Shown here: one piece after another, positions 36,402-48,800 of the stretch | Layout: each line of letters opens with the position of its first letter | Position numbering within the stretch: position 1 is the first letter of the stretch | NCBI GenBank assembly: GCA_017562135.1 | Contig: QEYB01000211.1 | Span: 28,501-92,500 of the forward strand | From: Dipylidium caninum | Lineage: Eukaryota; Platyhelminthes; Cestoda; Cyclophyllidea; Dipylidiidae | Length of the DNA: 64,000 nt | Reading direction: 5' to 3' | The notes under the pieces: model-generated | What the model saw: the letters and a program-made list of their open reading frames with translations, nothing else | Told to the model about the DNA's origin: nothing | The model's database searches: none | Position numbers and translations under genes: made by a program

Positions 36402-36533
36402 GTGGGACGCGTTCATTTATCTTCGACATCTCAGGTGAGGACGGAGTAGGTGGGTCCAAGTGGCATTGGAGCGAGTGACCCAGCCAGAGAGCCAGCCATC
36501 CACCCAACCACCACAAACTTACTCCGCTCAGCT

Positions 36534-36902
36534 CTATTTCGAGCCGGTGTACTTGGTCACAGCCTTGGTGCCCTCTGACACCGCATGCTTGGCCAACTCA
36601 CCCGGCAACAGGAGGCGCACAGCCGTCTGGATCTCTCTGCTCGTGATAGTCGATTTCTTGTTGTAGTGCGCCAGACGACTCGACTCAGCGGCGATACGCT
36701 CGAAGATGTCGTTCACGAAAGAGTTCATAATCGACATGGCCTTCGAGGAGATGCCCGTATCGGGGTGCACCTGACGTAACACCTTGTATATGTAGATAGC
36801 GTAACTCTCCTTCCTCCTCCTTTTCTTTGCTTTGTCCGTCTTCGGCACCTTCACCTTCGACGCCTTCTTGGCAGCTTTGCCTGACACCACTTTGGGAGCC
36901 AT
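36534..36902 (-). CDS. H2B: Histone H2B, complete
   Basis: Core histone H2B, 122 residues, pairing with H2A. A lysine-rich N-terminal tail (residues 1-33, [13 protein letters not shown] onward) leads into the H2B fold: [59 protein letters not shown], and the C-terminal helix with [12 protein letters not shown]. It ends GSK, TAG. Length and motifs fit animal H2B; the tail is close to other invertebrate tails. Single exon with its own upstream CCAAT box and downstream stem-loop, so it should be expressed in S phase. It is the only undamaged core histone gene in the window. Confidence 0.98.
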   Translation of the reverse strand: MAPKVVSGKAAKKASKVKVPKTDKAKKRRRKESYAIYIYKVLRQVHPDTGISSKAMSIMNSFVNDIFERIAAESSRLAHYNKKSTITSREIQTAVRLLLPGELAKHAVSEGTKAVTKYTGSK

Positions 36903-37032
36903 GTCGCAGTCGCAGTCGTAGTCCTAGTCGTGTATTCGTCGAAACAGCGAGAGCGCGATAGGGCACAGTGCAGCTGAAGGCAGCCCAACCTACTACCCAC
37001 TAGCACGATGCGCCACCCTCCTCCTCCGTCTC

Positions 37033-37142
37033 CTTTATTCCGCGTGCACCCGACTCTGCGCTGACAAATCTCCGTTCCCCATCGGTCCGCAGATATCCAC
37101 CAATGACAGGAGGCAGAGCGTGTCTCTGCTCCTCCTTATTGG
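37033..37142 (-). promoter_or_regulatory. H2B promoter boxes
   Basis: On the minus strand a CCAAT pentamer lies at 37,142-37,138 and a weak TATA-like GAATAAAG at 37,040-37,033, about 130 bases upstream of the H2B ATG. The region reappears, scrambled, near 63,000-63,130 in the right arm. Confidence 0.5.
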
Positions 37143-37864
37143 TCCATCGGCGCCGCCATCACTCGACAAGTCGGTTAACGTCTCGACAAGCCTTCGTGGT
37201 GGACGCCTTGGCAAGGTAAGCGGAAGACACAAAGGAGGCCGCTACACGGACCGTGGGAACATCCTCCCACCGGCGGGCGGATGATGGGTGCTTGACACTC
37301 CAGTGTAATGCAGTGTAATCCAGTGACATGCAGTGTAGTACAGCACCTACAAAGTCGAGTTGGCTTGAAGCATTTACTCTCGTCTAACACTACCCAACGC
37401 TTGGCGTTGGCACCAGATATCTCGACATCTCCTCCTCTCCTCTCCTCTCCTTCTTCCCAACTCCCACCGTCCCCAACACGATGGCAATCAATGCTCTGAC
37501 TGAAGGCAGGCCAATATTTCAGTCAATGTCGGCCTCCACACATATACACACAGAAGTGAGACGCACACACACACACACGCACCCTCTATTTCATTCTCAT
37601 TCGCTCTCACCCTCGGTCTTGTCATCAAATGTGTGTGGAGAAAAGGAATGCACTCAAGGTGGGGAGCCAGTGGTGCAAGGGGGCACGCAGAGTTGGGTGG
37701 ATAGGTGGATGGTTGAATGAAGTAAAGAGTAGAAGGCCGCCTCGTTGAGACCTGAGGGAGGGGAAGAGAAGATGAAGATGAAGAGGGGGCAAACAGAGGC
37801 ACGCTCAGGCCATTGACACAAGTGGCGGAAATGAAGAGGCACGAAGACCGTGCTGTCCCCCCTC

Positions 37865-37903
37865 ACCTACCTACCTACCTACCTACCTACCTACCTACCT
37901 ACC
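37865..37903 (+). repeat. (CTAC)n microsatellite
   Basis: About ten tetranucleotide units. In the right arm the corresponding tract near 62,070 is shorter, so the arms differ in repeat number. Confidence 0.9.
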
Positions 37904-37959
37904 CGCCCCTGCTCACCCCGCACCTCCCCGCCTTGCACAGCCTGCCCCCTTTCCCTTCG

Positions 37960-37982
37960 CCTCGCCTCGCCTCGCCTCGCCT
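37960..37982 (+). repeat. (CGCCT)n simple repeat
   Basis: About five pentamer units. The right arm has a longer, irregular GGCGA counterpart at about 61,930-62,020. Confidence 0.85.
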
Positions 37983-38120
37983 CTTCCCTCCTATCTCCTC
38001 TCCTCTCCAATCCACTCCACTCCACTCCACCCTACTGCCACTGCCACTGCGACTGCGCCTGCCACTCTTATCGCGCTATTGTGTTGACTGCAACAATCTG
38101 GAGTTAGAGAAGTCACATTT

Positions 38121-38136
38121 GGCCCTTAAGAGGGCC
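38121..38136 (-). terminator. Histone 3' stem-loop of the H4 fragment
   Basis: Minus-strand GGCCCTCTTAAGGGCC, 82 bases after the H4 stop codon. The stem is intact although the gene has lost its 5' part. Confidence 0.9.
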
Positions 38137-38218
38137 GTTGGAGCGTTCACGTAAATCTTCAACATAGCCACTGCCGCTGCCGTTGTCGCTGCCACCGTTA
38201 CAGGCGTCACAGGCATCT

Positions 38219-38500
<282 letters not shown>

Positions 38501-40489
38501 CTAGGATTTTCAGTGCCACATGGCGTTTGTACGAACCGTGAGACCCCGAAATATCGCAGTGAATGGAAGGCTAAAACTTCGACTCCTGCGGCACTGACAT
38601 AGGCTATGATAGGGCTATAGGGCCCTGCATCATCTGACCTCAATCACATCGTGTTTGCCTCATCGGCGTCTTTGCCTACCTTGAGAAAGCTGGATCAGTG
38701 CTGAGCATGTGAAATGGACCTTGAAATGCAGCCTGTTGAAGGGTGCTCATAAATCCGCTTTGGTGAGAGATGTCTCAAAGGACAAGTGAACGAATCCTGG
38801 GCGCTATTTGCGTCCTCGAGAAGTGCCTAACTCATCAGGTGCGTGCCTTTACGAGTTTTAAGCTGCTCAAATGCCTTGTCCACTAACAAGAACCTAAGGT
38901 GTCAAAACAGACTCGTGTCCCCTCATCGCTGCCTTAGTCATCGAATGGCCACACCCTGCAGCCTCCCCACTCCTTCTACGCTTGCTCTGCTCGCAAAACC
39001 AGACACTGCTGCCATATTTGACTTTGTCTTCAGTGGAGTAGCCTTTATCGATACGTAATGACTGCTCTATGTCCTGCTTTGATGTTCGAAAAGGAGTGCA
39101 GGGGGGCCTCCACAACAGCAGGCTTTCCCATAAACCAGGCCCATCGTTCCAAGTTTAATCGCTGGCCACCGCGTGGACAAACGCCAAACTCGCACTATGA
39201 TATGAAGTATAGAACATAAAGTGGAGTAGCAGAAGAAGTTCAGCCATCGAAATTCACTTAGTAGGTGCGTGTAGTAGTGCCAGGGAAGAGGTAGGGCTGG
39301 TATCCGCGAGTTGGTAGCCCTCCACTCAGTCGCTGCGATTCTTAAGCCCTCATTGCATCAATCGAAAGTCCACTTCCTAAAACTACGCCACGACATATAG
39401 CGGATGGCAGGAGGTGGTGGATAAGGGGAAGTTAAGCAGTCTAAATCCGATCTAAATCCACCTATCAATTGGGTGTAGTAGCGGTAAGAAGAAGGGTGGG
39501 GTCGGTATGCGCGAGTCCCTGCAATAGAAGGGCTCCAACACATCTTCGTTGTCTTCAACGCCTTCCGAAATGAATGAAGCGATTTCTGTGGGAGCCCTTG
39601 CTTCCATCAACGCTACTTGGGTATTATGTTTTGTGTAAACTTCCATCCTTCCTTTTCACCCAAGTTAAAATGTACACATGCGAAAGTATACATTGGAGCT
39701 AGAAATTTCCACATTCGCTAAATCACATGAAAAATATTTGGATTGCAACGTCAGTGCGCCATGATGAAAACACACTCACAGTGTGAATATCCATTTTTCC
39801 TCATTGAGCGCTCCACTATGTTTGCTGCCAGATGGTCTACCTGGCGGAAAAGGTCCTCGAAAGTGGTACACATCGGTTTTACCTAGATTTTGATATGCTC
39901 TGGGAGAATCTCCGGAAATACAAGGTTGGGCGGTAGGCGACCCTGCCGTGAGTGGTTGCATCACAAAAAACTTAACCAAATCATTGTTCTTGTGTTTGAT
40001 GTCTGAGCCGTGTTGGAAACTAGACCTATAGCATAACAGAGCCACTGTCACTTATTCCGCATATCCTCCTGCATCACTCCTCCACCCGCCTCTCGCAAAT
40101 TACTCCCGCGCAATCACTCGCCTCCGTGACTCCGCTATCCTTGCAGTGAGACCTGCACGCCGCGAAATGTATAGCCATCAGCTTTATGCTATTTAACACC
40201 ACCGCGGCACGAACTAGGAGGTGGTGAGGATCTACTTGCAGATCCACCTAGCTCTTCCGTGTAACATTAGCCGCGGCACCACCTGTCGGTGCCCTTCCAT
40301 GGCATTCCCAGTAATTCGCCCTCAATTCCCCATTTCGGGGAATATTTTGTTCACTTGACGCATAGTTAAGGACGCCTCCTAAGAAAATGGATGACCCGGT
40401 GTGGAGGGTCAACGTGTCAGACGTTTGTGACAGATCTGCGGTCAAAAGACAGTGGACAACACCAGCACCATCTCATTAAATGATGTGCA

Positions 40490-40615
40490 TTATATAATTT
40501 TCCTGATCACGTATTTTGTACGGTCAACCTGACATTTCCATAAATCACCTACTCTAGCCATAAACGCATCTAGCACACGCCTGTCTTCCTCGGTAGGCGT
40601 TTTGTTGCCTGCCAT
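40490..40615 (-). CDS. Small 41-codon frame of unknown function
   Basis: ATG at 40,615 to TAA at 40,490: MAGNKTPTEEDRRVLDAF, then MARVGDLWKCQVDRTKYVI, ending RKII. Charged and helix-like. The right-arm copy starts at 59,145 but is frameshifted by a two-base difference soon after the start, and the old copy at 13,735 is also broken. It could be a first exon or a relic of a mobile element. No domain recognised. Confidence 0.2.
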   Translation of the reverse strand: MAGNKTPTEEDRRVLDAFMARVGDLWKCQVDRTKYVIRKII

Positions 40616-43317
40616 TTTTATGGACAGGTTGAATTGTTCGCATGGGCTTAAAAGGATATCTTCGGGTAATGCGCTTTATGCTATGCACAATGGCGGAGCG
40701 CTCATTACTCAACAACCTCCTAGGCACTGATTTAGCTGTCTAGTTTAGCGGATTCGTTGATCACCGCCTGCAGTGAAGAAGACGGAAACATTACCATTAC
40801 CATTGCCGGTCTCATGACGCCTCCTCTCACACCTCATCAACGGTCTCCTCTTCACTTCGCCTAGCACTTTATCACCCCCTTTCAAGTGGTAAAATCTCGT
40901 TTGTTGAGTGGCAACGAAGGCGACGAGGCAGCCTACATGGAGAATGAGGTCGCCTCACAGCCATGAATTTGTGCAAGGGCGAGTTGACTAACGCACTATA
41001 TGACATCGCCCCAAGCTAACCAAATAGGAGCTCTCATTGCTGGAGTTTTGTACAGATGTTGACGTGATTTGGTGTCACTCGTGCGTGTACTGTACTCATC
41101 GTGCTCATGGTGATAGCACGTAGGTTTTCGGCAACGAACTCACAATCCCGCACCTGACTCGTCTACGAAAGCGGTTTTGTTCGTCATGAGTAAAGTGGTC
41201 TGTGTACTTGGCAACTTACTACATAGGCAGCGTGTGATCGAGCTACGTAGTGGGAGTGCGGATCTAATCGCATTAGCGAGTTTGTGCTCGAGTTGGAGAA
41301 AGGGATATGGGAAAAGAAAGGAAGTGTCGGGAATGCGAGCGAGGTTGGGTCAATTGTTCGAAATGGTACATTGATGAAGGCGAACTTGGAGTATGATCGA
41401 GCGGAATCGCAATGTCCACTTTTATCCGGACAGCAGAAATTGGAATGTTGGATCAACTAGACAGGGCTTTTCTACATCAAGGCAATTGTACTCAGTGCCA
41501 AGCGCAGAGTGAGAGAAATTTTCTTCTAGCTTTGCCGATTGGTGTGTGTTATGAATGACCATTTCTTTACCCTGCAATGGTCTTCCCGCTTTGGTTAAAA
41601 TGCCACTCCTATGAGCTGGCAATTTAACGTTCTCCAAATAAAGGGCTCGAGCTTACGGCAATTTAAAGTATTTCTCTTTATGAGACCCCATAATGAACGA
41701 CGTCAGCCTGAAAAATAGTTGACGAGTTCTTGGTGAGTGGTGTAGCTGGGACGAAGAAACTCCACTTGACTGGACCTTCGCGCTCTCCATACGGTGTCTC
41801 TCGGGCAAGCTGTCCGGCTACAATCTACTTACCCATTCTCAGGCCACAGTTCTGCGGCGATGAGATCGGTGGTGCTATTTACATACAAATGGTGTCTCTA
41901 GTTGTTGGTAAATTCTCTGCTGCACTTACACCAACACCATTACCAGGAAAGGCGTCCATTTCAGCGTATTCCAGCAAAAGAGCAATCACATCAGCAGACT
42001 GAAAAATTGTGAACACTATTTCCCAGATACCCCCAACATAGCCCAATCAAGTGGTGAGGAAACCGGCCAATTTTTAATTATTTTACCCTAAAAACCTCTC
42101 CTTCCCTCTGCTATTTTGGCTTGCAGGAAAAATCATTATTATATTGTCATCGCCCATCTCCCTCCCTCCCTAGCTGCTCTCCCCTCTCAGCTGTCCAGAA
42201 GGCAGCTCTGACAAGTGAAACTATTTGCCCACATCGTGACCCGCGCAATGGCAATGGTGTCCGCCGAGAATCACGTGGCATCAATAGCTTCCTCAATGTG
42301 TTCGCATTTTCAAATAGCCTCGGTGCATATCTCAACTGCCGACTTCTCGCCACGTTAACTGCTTACACGTGGCTACGAGTTGATGTGCAATTGCTCTTAG
42401 CATTCCTCACAATCCCCCCTTCCAACTCGTTTGCATGGTTGTGCTACTCGTCTAAATGCGTGAATTCTGCTATTGAACCCTCCACGGCGCAGAAGCAAAT
42501 TCTACTGCAGCACCAACTTAATGCGGAAGAAGTGAGGCGTGCGTCCGCATACCTTCATTTAGTCTTAGTACCCAATCCCACCTGATTGCCTTTGTCAGTA
42601 AGGCGATAAAAGTCGTGGTCGTCGTTGCTGTTCGGGGAGGACACACTTCTCCCTATTAAAAGGGCAAGCAGGCAAGGGCATGGAATGGGACGAGAGCACT
42701 AAAGAGGGAGTAAGCTTGTAGGATGCAAGCTGCATTTTAGTCTCAAGGTTCTTCCCTCGCAGTTGTCTTACCTTAACAGACGTAATGGATAGGCTTGATA
42801 TCCGTCACCCGAGGTGAACTGATTGGCGTCCTTGTCCAATGTCCAATCATCGCTAAGACCTCGGCCAAACGAAGGTATAATCACACACATACACACACAA
42901 ACCGCCACACGAGCGGTTATGAGGAGTGAAATGGAATTATTTACTTTACCTCCTTTATTATCCCAGTCTTTACAGCAGCAACCGCAAAAGAGCAAGCGCG
43001 AATGGACAAGAGGTGGGATCACATCTCGGATGGTATCGAAAAGGAAACGGAATTGGAAATGGAAGTGTAGGGATAGTCAGAAGAGGAGGTGGCTTCAGAT
43101 GTGGAAGCGGAGGTAGGGACGGGTACGAGGAGTTGGACGGAGAGGGAGGAAGACAAATGAGAGAGAGGAAGAGGCGGAAGGGAAATAAGCACGCAATAAT
43201 CTTTGTCGGAGGCAGAATGTGAAACAGAAAAGGGAACTGAATCCACGTAATCAAGGGAATCAGAAGCAGAAGGAAAGGACGCATTACATTTGGGACATTG
43301 CTATAAGAATAGGATTT

Positions 43318-43720
43318 TGAGGAAGATTACTCCGTGTCCGCTGAAGAAGCACTCAAACGTATCCGTCAGTTTTCACTTCGTTTTAAGATTTACGTAGTCC
43401 TTCCGAGGAGTGTGGTGCATTGGTTTTTGAGTGATCTTTGACTGAAGACGATATGTCTTCTCTGCATATTTGCCAACAAAACGCGTGTCAGGGAAGAGAC
43501 GCCGCCGGCAAAACCACCCACAGGCCCATATGACAACGGTTGATGGATATTTCTATGGGAAGATGAGCCTGAAGGAGATGACTCTGAGCCCCTAGAAAAA
43601 GCACTCAAACGAATCCGTGAGTGTTCACTTGCTTAGTCTTATAATCAAAGTAGTCCTCCTCCAGTCAGTAGTGTGGTACGATTATTTTTGAGTGATCTTT
43701 GACTAAAAGTGAGGCCTCTT
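43318..43720 (+). repeat. Tandem pair of about 250-290 bp units
   Basis: The segment GCACTCAAACG-ATCC-GT-AGT followed by TTCACTT, the GTAGTCCT stretch and TTTTTGAGTGATCTTTGACT occurs twice (near 43,353 and 43,600). The frame into the first site is acidic (EEDYSVSAEEALKRI in one, GDDSEPLEKALKRI in the other). The sites after ATCC read GTCAGT and GTGAGT, and a third copy at 12.39-12.44 kb on the minus strand reads GTAAGT. These look like exon ends with donors. The right arm carries the mirrored pair at about 56,035-56,440. Confidence 0.55.
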
Positions 43721-43791
43721 CTCTGCATAGTTGCCAACCGTGAGGAGACGCTGTCAACGAAACCATCTATAAGGACATCTGTGAGAGACCA

Positions 43792-44043
43792 GTGTACATC
43801 GTTTTCAAGCATTGGAGGGAGTTAATGTCAAGTTCCAGGGCATTGAAGCCCAATAACATTTCCTGTTTGGTAGTGGAAAAGAGGATTCACGGACGCATTT
43901 TGTTGCTCCTGGAGGAAGACGCAGATGGCGTGAGTAGATGGTATAAATTGGTTAGATTTCGGGCGGAGGGGAAAGAGAACCGGAGGTCGAGGAGCCGAGG
44001 AGTCGGAGAAATGGACGAGAAAATGACGTTTGTAGAGCTTTGA
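43792..44043 (+). other. 83-codon frame shared by both arms
   Basis: The frame is open in both arms (right copy 55,711-55,962, minus). I count four amino-acid changes and one silent change between them, so there is no sign of selection to keep the protein. It begins MYIVFKHWREL and contains a basic RRSRSR stretch. Probably not a gene, or no longer one. Confidence 0.2.
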
Positions 44044-45645
44044 AGGGCGCAGGTGAACACATGCAAGGTGAGGGGAAAGGCATTGCTTGTTTGCATATTG
44101 TTAACAGTGGATAAAGGAGCGGACGAATGTGAATGCTTGTTGTTGGATACATCTTGAGTAAAGACCGTCGTCGGCTAGAATTTAAATTTCTCCAAAATTA
44201 ACGACCGTCAAAGATGGCGGTTTTCTGTAAGAAGAATGGAGAACGACTATTCTCTTCGCGAATATACAGAAACCATAGTTGATGAGTAGCCCAACACGCC
44301 AAGTGACCAACACCGCAACAGACCATCCGTCCAGGAATCAAAGCAAATCGGGCTGCTAGAATGCAGATCCATGAACGTCCTCGGCAATGTCTAAGCACAC
44401 GCTGTGAGCGGTGATTCCACTACTGAGAAAAAGACGCATCCCCGGCAACGTTTGTGCATTTACGAAGTTGGTTCTCGGCCGATTGCCAGCAAGTTTAGTG
44501 ACTCAGATCCCGACGCTGGAGATAAGCGCGTCTGTCTGGATGACTGACTCTTCACTACAGTAGCCACGAGACAGGAGAACGAGATAAGGCTCGACAATAA
44601 ATTAGTAATCGGAGCAAGTTTACCGAAAAAAGTGCAACCATCCACCTGCCGTCCACTTGCGCAGTCCACTTTCGTAGACTCCGCTTGACTCCGAAGTGCC
44701 TCAGAATGGCGCCGCATTCTCCGAAGGCAAATGCGACGAAACAATTCCTACCGCCCTTCATTCGGTTCGCAAGCAAGCAATCAAGCAGAGGAAAGCAAAC
44801 GTTCAAGTTCGCAAAGTGACTTTCTGCACGAGGAAAGACGTCAACAAAATTCAAAATCCAATCGATACCGCAGCTCACAATCGATTATGGCAGCGTCAGT
44901 AATTCTTCATGTCATGGTTGGCAGCACTTCGTGAGTGGGCGCATTCAGGCAGTTGTCAGGGATAAAGTAAAGCACCATACACCCAAGTGCGTCGTGGCCG
45001 CTTCAGGCAGCCGCGCAGGCCATACTCTCGTGCGGAAATGGGCGCCGTTTTGGCCCTTGTGGCTGAATTCAACCTATGTGAAGAGGTCGCCACTTGGCAA
45101 GCACAGTAGTCTAATCAGTTACCTGAACTGCCGACTCGTTCATTGAAAGGCCTTCACCTTCACCTTCACCTTGCCTTCGCTTTCGCTTTCGCTTTCGCCT
45201 TCTGCCTCGGCGGTCAACCCACGGTTCTGCTTCTGCTTCTGCTTTGTTTCTGCATCCGCCAATATCTTCACGCAGTCTAATCCAACCTTTGTCTATCAAT
45301 TTGGTTGCTCTCAGTCTCGTCACACATTTAGCTACCACTGTTATGTATCCACAGATCAACGAAGCCCAATTCACTTCTCTCTCCCACTCACCATTAGCCC
45401 ATTCTCTCGCCCCCAATACCTTTTGCAAAGCGCACTTCTCTGCTGCTTCAGAGGCCGCCTACCCACATCATTACTCGCCCTCGATATCAATCAGGTGAGA
45501 GTGAATAGACGGTTTCCTTCCCCTCTAGTCGCCTTCATTCCTCCATTCTTCCCTTCCCTTCCCATCCCTTCCCTTCCCTTTGTCTCTTCTTTTATTTGGC
45601 CCACAAACCCCCCTCGTCCGCATTGTTACAGTCCTTCTCTGCTCT

Positions 45646-45680
45646 TCCTCCTCCTCCTCCTCCTCCTCCTCCTCCTCCTT
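45646..45680 (+). repeat. (CCT)n microsatellite, left arm
   Basis: A run of about eleven CCT units, responsible for the poly-leucine or poly-glutamate stretches in apparent frames at 45.2-45.8 kb. The right-arm counterpart lies at about 54,079-54,117. Confidence 0.9.
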
Positions 45681-45853
45681 CTTCTTTCTCCTATCAACGC
45701 TTCCGGTTATCCTCAAACTCCTACTTTGAGCCATTATCTTGTATCAAGTCGAGGATGGCACATTCGAGTTGGGCGCACTCAGTAACTCATCAAATGTTAA
45801 TACATCGGTGAACCATGGCTTTCTATGTGTCCACCCCGCCAATCACTTATCAC

Positions 45854-48800
45854 CAAGCTGATGGAGGAAACACACAAGATGTGACAGTGGCTGTGTTGTA
45901 TCGTAAGTAACGATTTCGACTAAGTATTTTCAATTCATGTCGATTCATGTAACCTATGGAGGCATGGCCGGTTCCCACCATACGAGATCTCGAAGACTCT
46001 TCTGGCGAGGTGGAAAATCTGGCAGTGGACGTGGTAGAGCGCGTAATGCGAAACGCACATTTTGCCGAATATGTGGTGAATTCGCGTGCAAGCTGGTGTA
46101 ATGGAGGAGGCGGAAGACACAATCTGGACATGGACAAGCGCCCAACCACTCCATCTGGATGACACAATTCTACCAGGGCTACGCATGAGGGGACAGAGGG
46201 ACACGAGTTCCTTGCCTTGATGCCTACTTGTCTGACTCATTCCGCCTTCCTAGTCTTAATGAGCTCTGACACTTAATTGTCTTACGAAGGAAGGATTAAC
46301 TTGGCGATATTTGGCAGCAGAGATGGTGTGTTAGCAATGTTGTTGGAGGTAATTGTTCATCTCAGTGTATGTGCTTGGGTTGATAAAGTAAAAGCGTTCA
46401 TTGCCGTGCATGCCTTCATGTTTGATGAAAGCTTAATCCATTAGCTTGTGTTACATTCTTTGAGTTGGGAAGAAGTGCCCCTGGGGTTTGGATACCTCAT
46501 ACACTTTCGCCAATATGGGAGAGGCTTTGTAGGTGTAGGCAAGCATTAATTCGTGAGTTGGGGCCGAAGCTTGGTGACAACCGTTGGTATGCTACTCCGC
46601 TGTTAAGACAATCTCATAGAAGACAAAGGGGAATGTGTGAAAGGGGAAGAAGTGTGAATAGTGGATGGCGGAGAATTCGCTTATGTTTTGGTTTTGCTGC
46701 CGGTCAGGTAGTGGAAACGGTCGCCACGCCCATCTACGTCTTTCTTAGTGGAAAGACGAAAAGCTATGATAATGGGTGATAAAATCACAACTGAACAATT
46801 AATTGAATGACTACTCCTCCATCAGCATAATCAACATCCTATCCCTAACATTGTTGGTGCTCATTATTCTTCCTGATTTAATAAAAACACTCGAAGGTAA
46901 ATGCCGCCATTGTATATCAACGTCCAATGCGACATGAGATTACCATTGAGATTCGTGATTTCAACTGAAAGAGAAGACTCTGCCGCCTCCGTCCCGACTA
47001 TACACCACATTGGCATTTCCTGATTACTAATTATTTCAATTGCCTCGGTGATGTCTGCGTTAAGCGACCAAGTTAACAAGATGTAAGGCTAAGTAAGTTT
47101 AATCGGAAAGGTGGAAATTGTTAGTTGGGAAGGCGTAGGAGAGTATGCTCCTCAATTGGCGAGGTGGTGCAGTCCCCGATGAAAGGGGTTGGCGGGGTCG
47201 GTTGGCTGCGTCTTCTCCCTTCTGCTCTTCTCCACGCGCCCATTTGGAGACCGCCCTCGATTTTGGGGAAGAAAAGTCAGCCATTCCTCCGTCCTCCGCA
47301 TTGTCACACTGTAAACGCTTCTACACGCAGTTATGACCATCTTGTAGTTGGAGGCTCCACTCTACGGCGTTCCGTCCACCTACTCATTTGAAATGGCGAG
47401 TTTCTACTCGCACGAAGACGCTTTGTTCTACCGACTGGCTTAGTTGAATAGAGTCACTTCCGCCTCAGCAATCAAGGCAACTGGTGCATTTGGATCAGCG
47501 TAATGATAACCTACATTTACCTGTTATGAGGGAATTATTTTTTTTTATCTAAGTAATGTCTCAGCCCCAATGGCTTAAGCAGTGTCTAAGCGGCGAAATT
47601 AACTCTTGTTCGCCTCACTCTTAGACAGGAAGCCGCCACGCTCCGCCAACTGCCTACGAAACAGTAATTACTTCTTGAATCATGTCTTGAATGTAAAGGG
47701 ATGTTGACAATTAAGTATTTGCTACACCATGCGGGTCCCTCAGTAGCCATTGAGTGAAGTGGCCTCCACGCCTTCCTGAAACATTCCTTCTCAGGCTCTC
47801 AGGCTGGACATTGTTGGAGAGTAGTCAAAGGCCCGAAGCAGCGATGTGGAAGCCTTCGGTGAATGTCTTCCCTACTAGCCAATCGAAACGCAGTGCAGGA
47901 TGAATTGGATTTCTGGGGTGTTGGAATTGGTCGAGTCCACGAAGGCCCCCAAGTTTGACCATCCTAGAGAATCGTTAGTTCAGATGGTCTGAAGACATGG
48001 CCACTTCATCCCCTCTCGAAGTTACACTTGAGGAGTGATATTACGCCGCATGGCGAATAAAACAAGGCAAAGTACACTGAGGAGCCTGCAGTCGGGCGGA
48101 ATTCACCTCTGACGTATCAGCGGTTCCGAATTCTCCGTGGGTAAAACGACACCCTTAAAGAAGATTAAGCAATTAAGCGCACAGTGAAGCGATTAGAGCA
48201 GCATTAAAGTGTAGTAACGCGCTACTCTTGAAGTGCACACTGCCATAAAATGGGAAGGTAAAAGATGAAAGGAAACAAAATTACCCTCAATGGTCGCATT
48301 GTCGGGCGCCTCCGTTAGGCCAATACGCTCACCACTCCACTTCCAGCAGTTGTTGGGGACGCAGTAAATTTCTCCACCGTCATTCAGTCGGCGGTGAGTG
48401 GTGAGGGGAAGACGCCACCGGAAGGCGGAAGACGGGGGAGAGAGTCTCTGAACTTCATAAGTCTGCATCCCTCTCCCGTGAGCTTTGGCCGTCACAAAAT
48501 TGGAGCCATGGGCGAGCGTATTAAGGGCAGTTAAGTGGACCATGTGAGGACTGCAAGTCGTTTTGAGGCAAATCTCGTGCATGTTTGGAAAGCACTACTC
48601 TGAATTGTTCAGTAGGGGATTAAAACATTGTATGCTTGCACTGAATATCCTACAGACCTAGGAAATTTACAACATTCCTGTGCGCGACCGTGCCCTTATG
48701 CCTGCTGCTCACGGTTCTGACGTGGATATTTTGCAGGAGTTGAATTTATTTGAATGAAATTTTCGCGTTGTGGCAACTAAATCTGCCTTTTTTTCGCGTG

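Noticed and set aside
37865..37903. Regular repeats as a CRISPR-like array
   Set aside because: Units are four bases without spacers. All short regular repeats in the window are microsatellites in eukaryotic DNA.
45171..45785. 204-codon open frame on the plus strand, the longest in the window
   Set aside because: It is built from CTTCAC, CTTTCG, CTTCTG and CCT simple repeats (Ser/Phe/Leu/Pro-rich). The right-arm copy is split by changes in repeat number. Low complexity explains its length.
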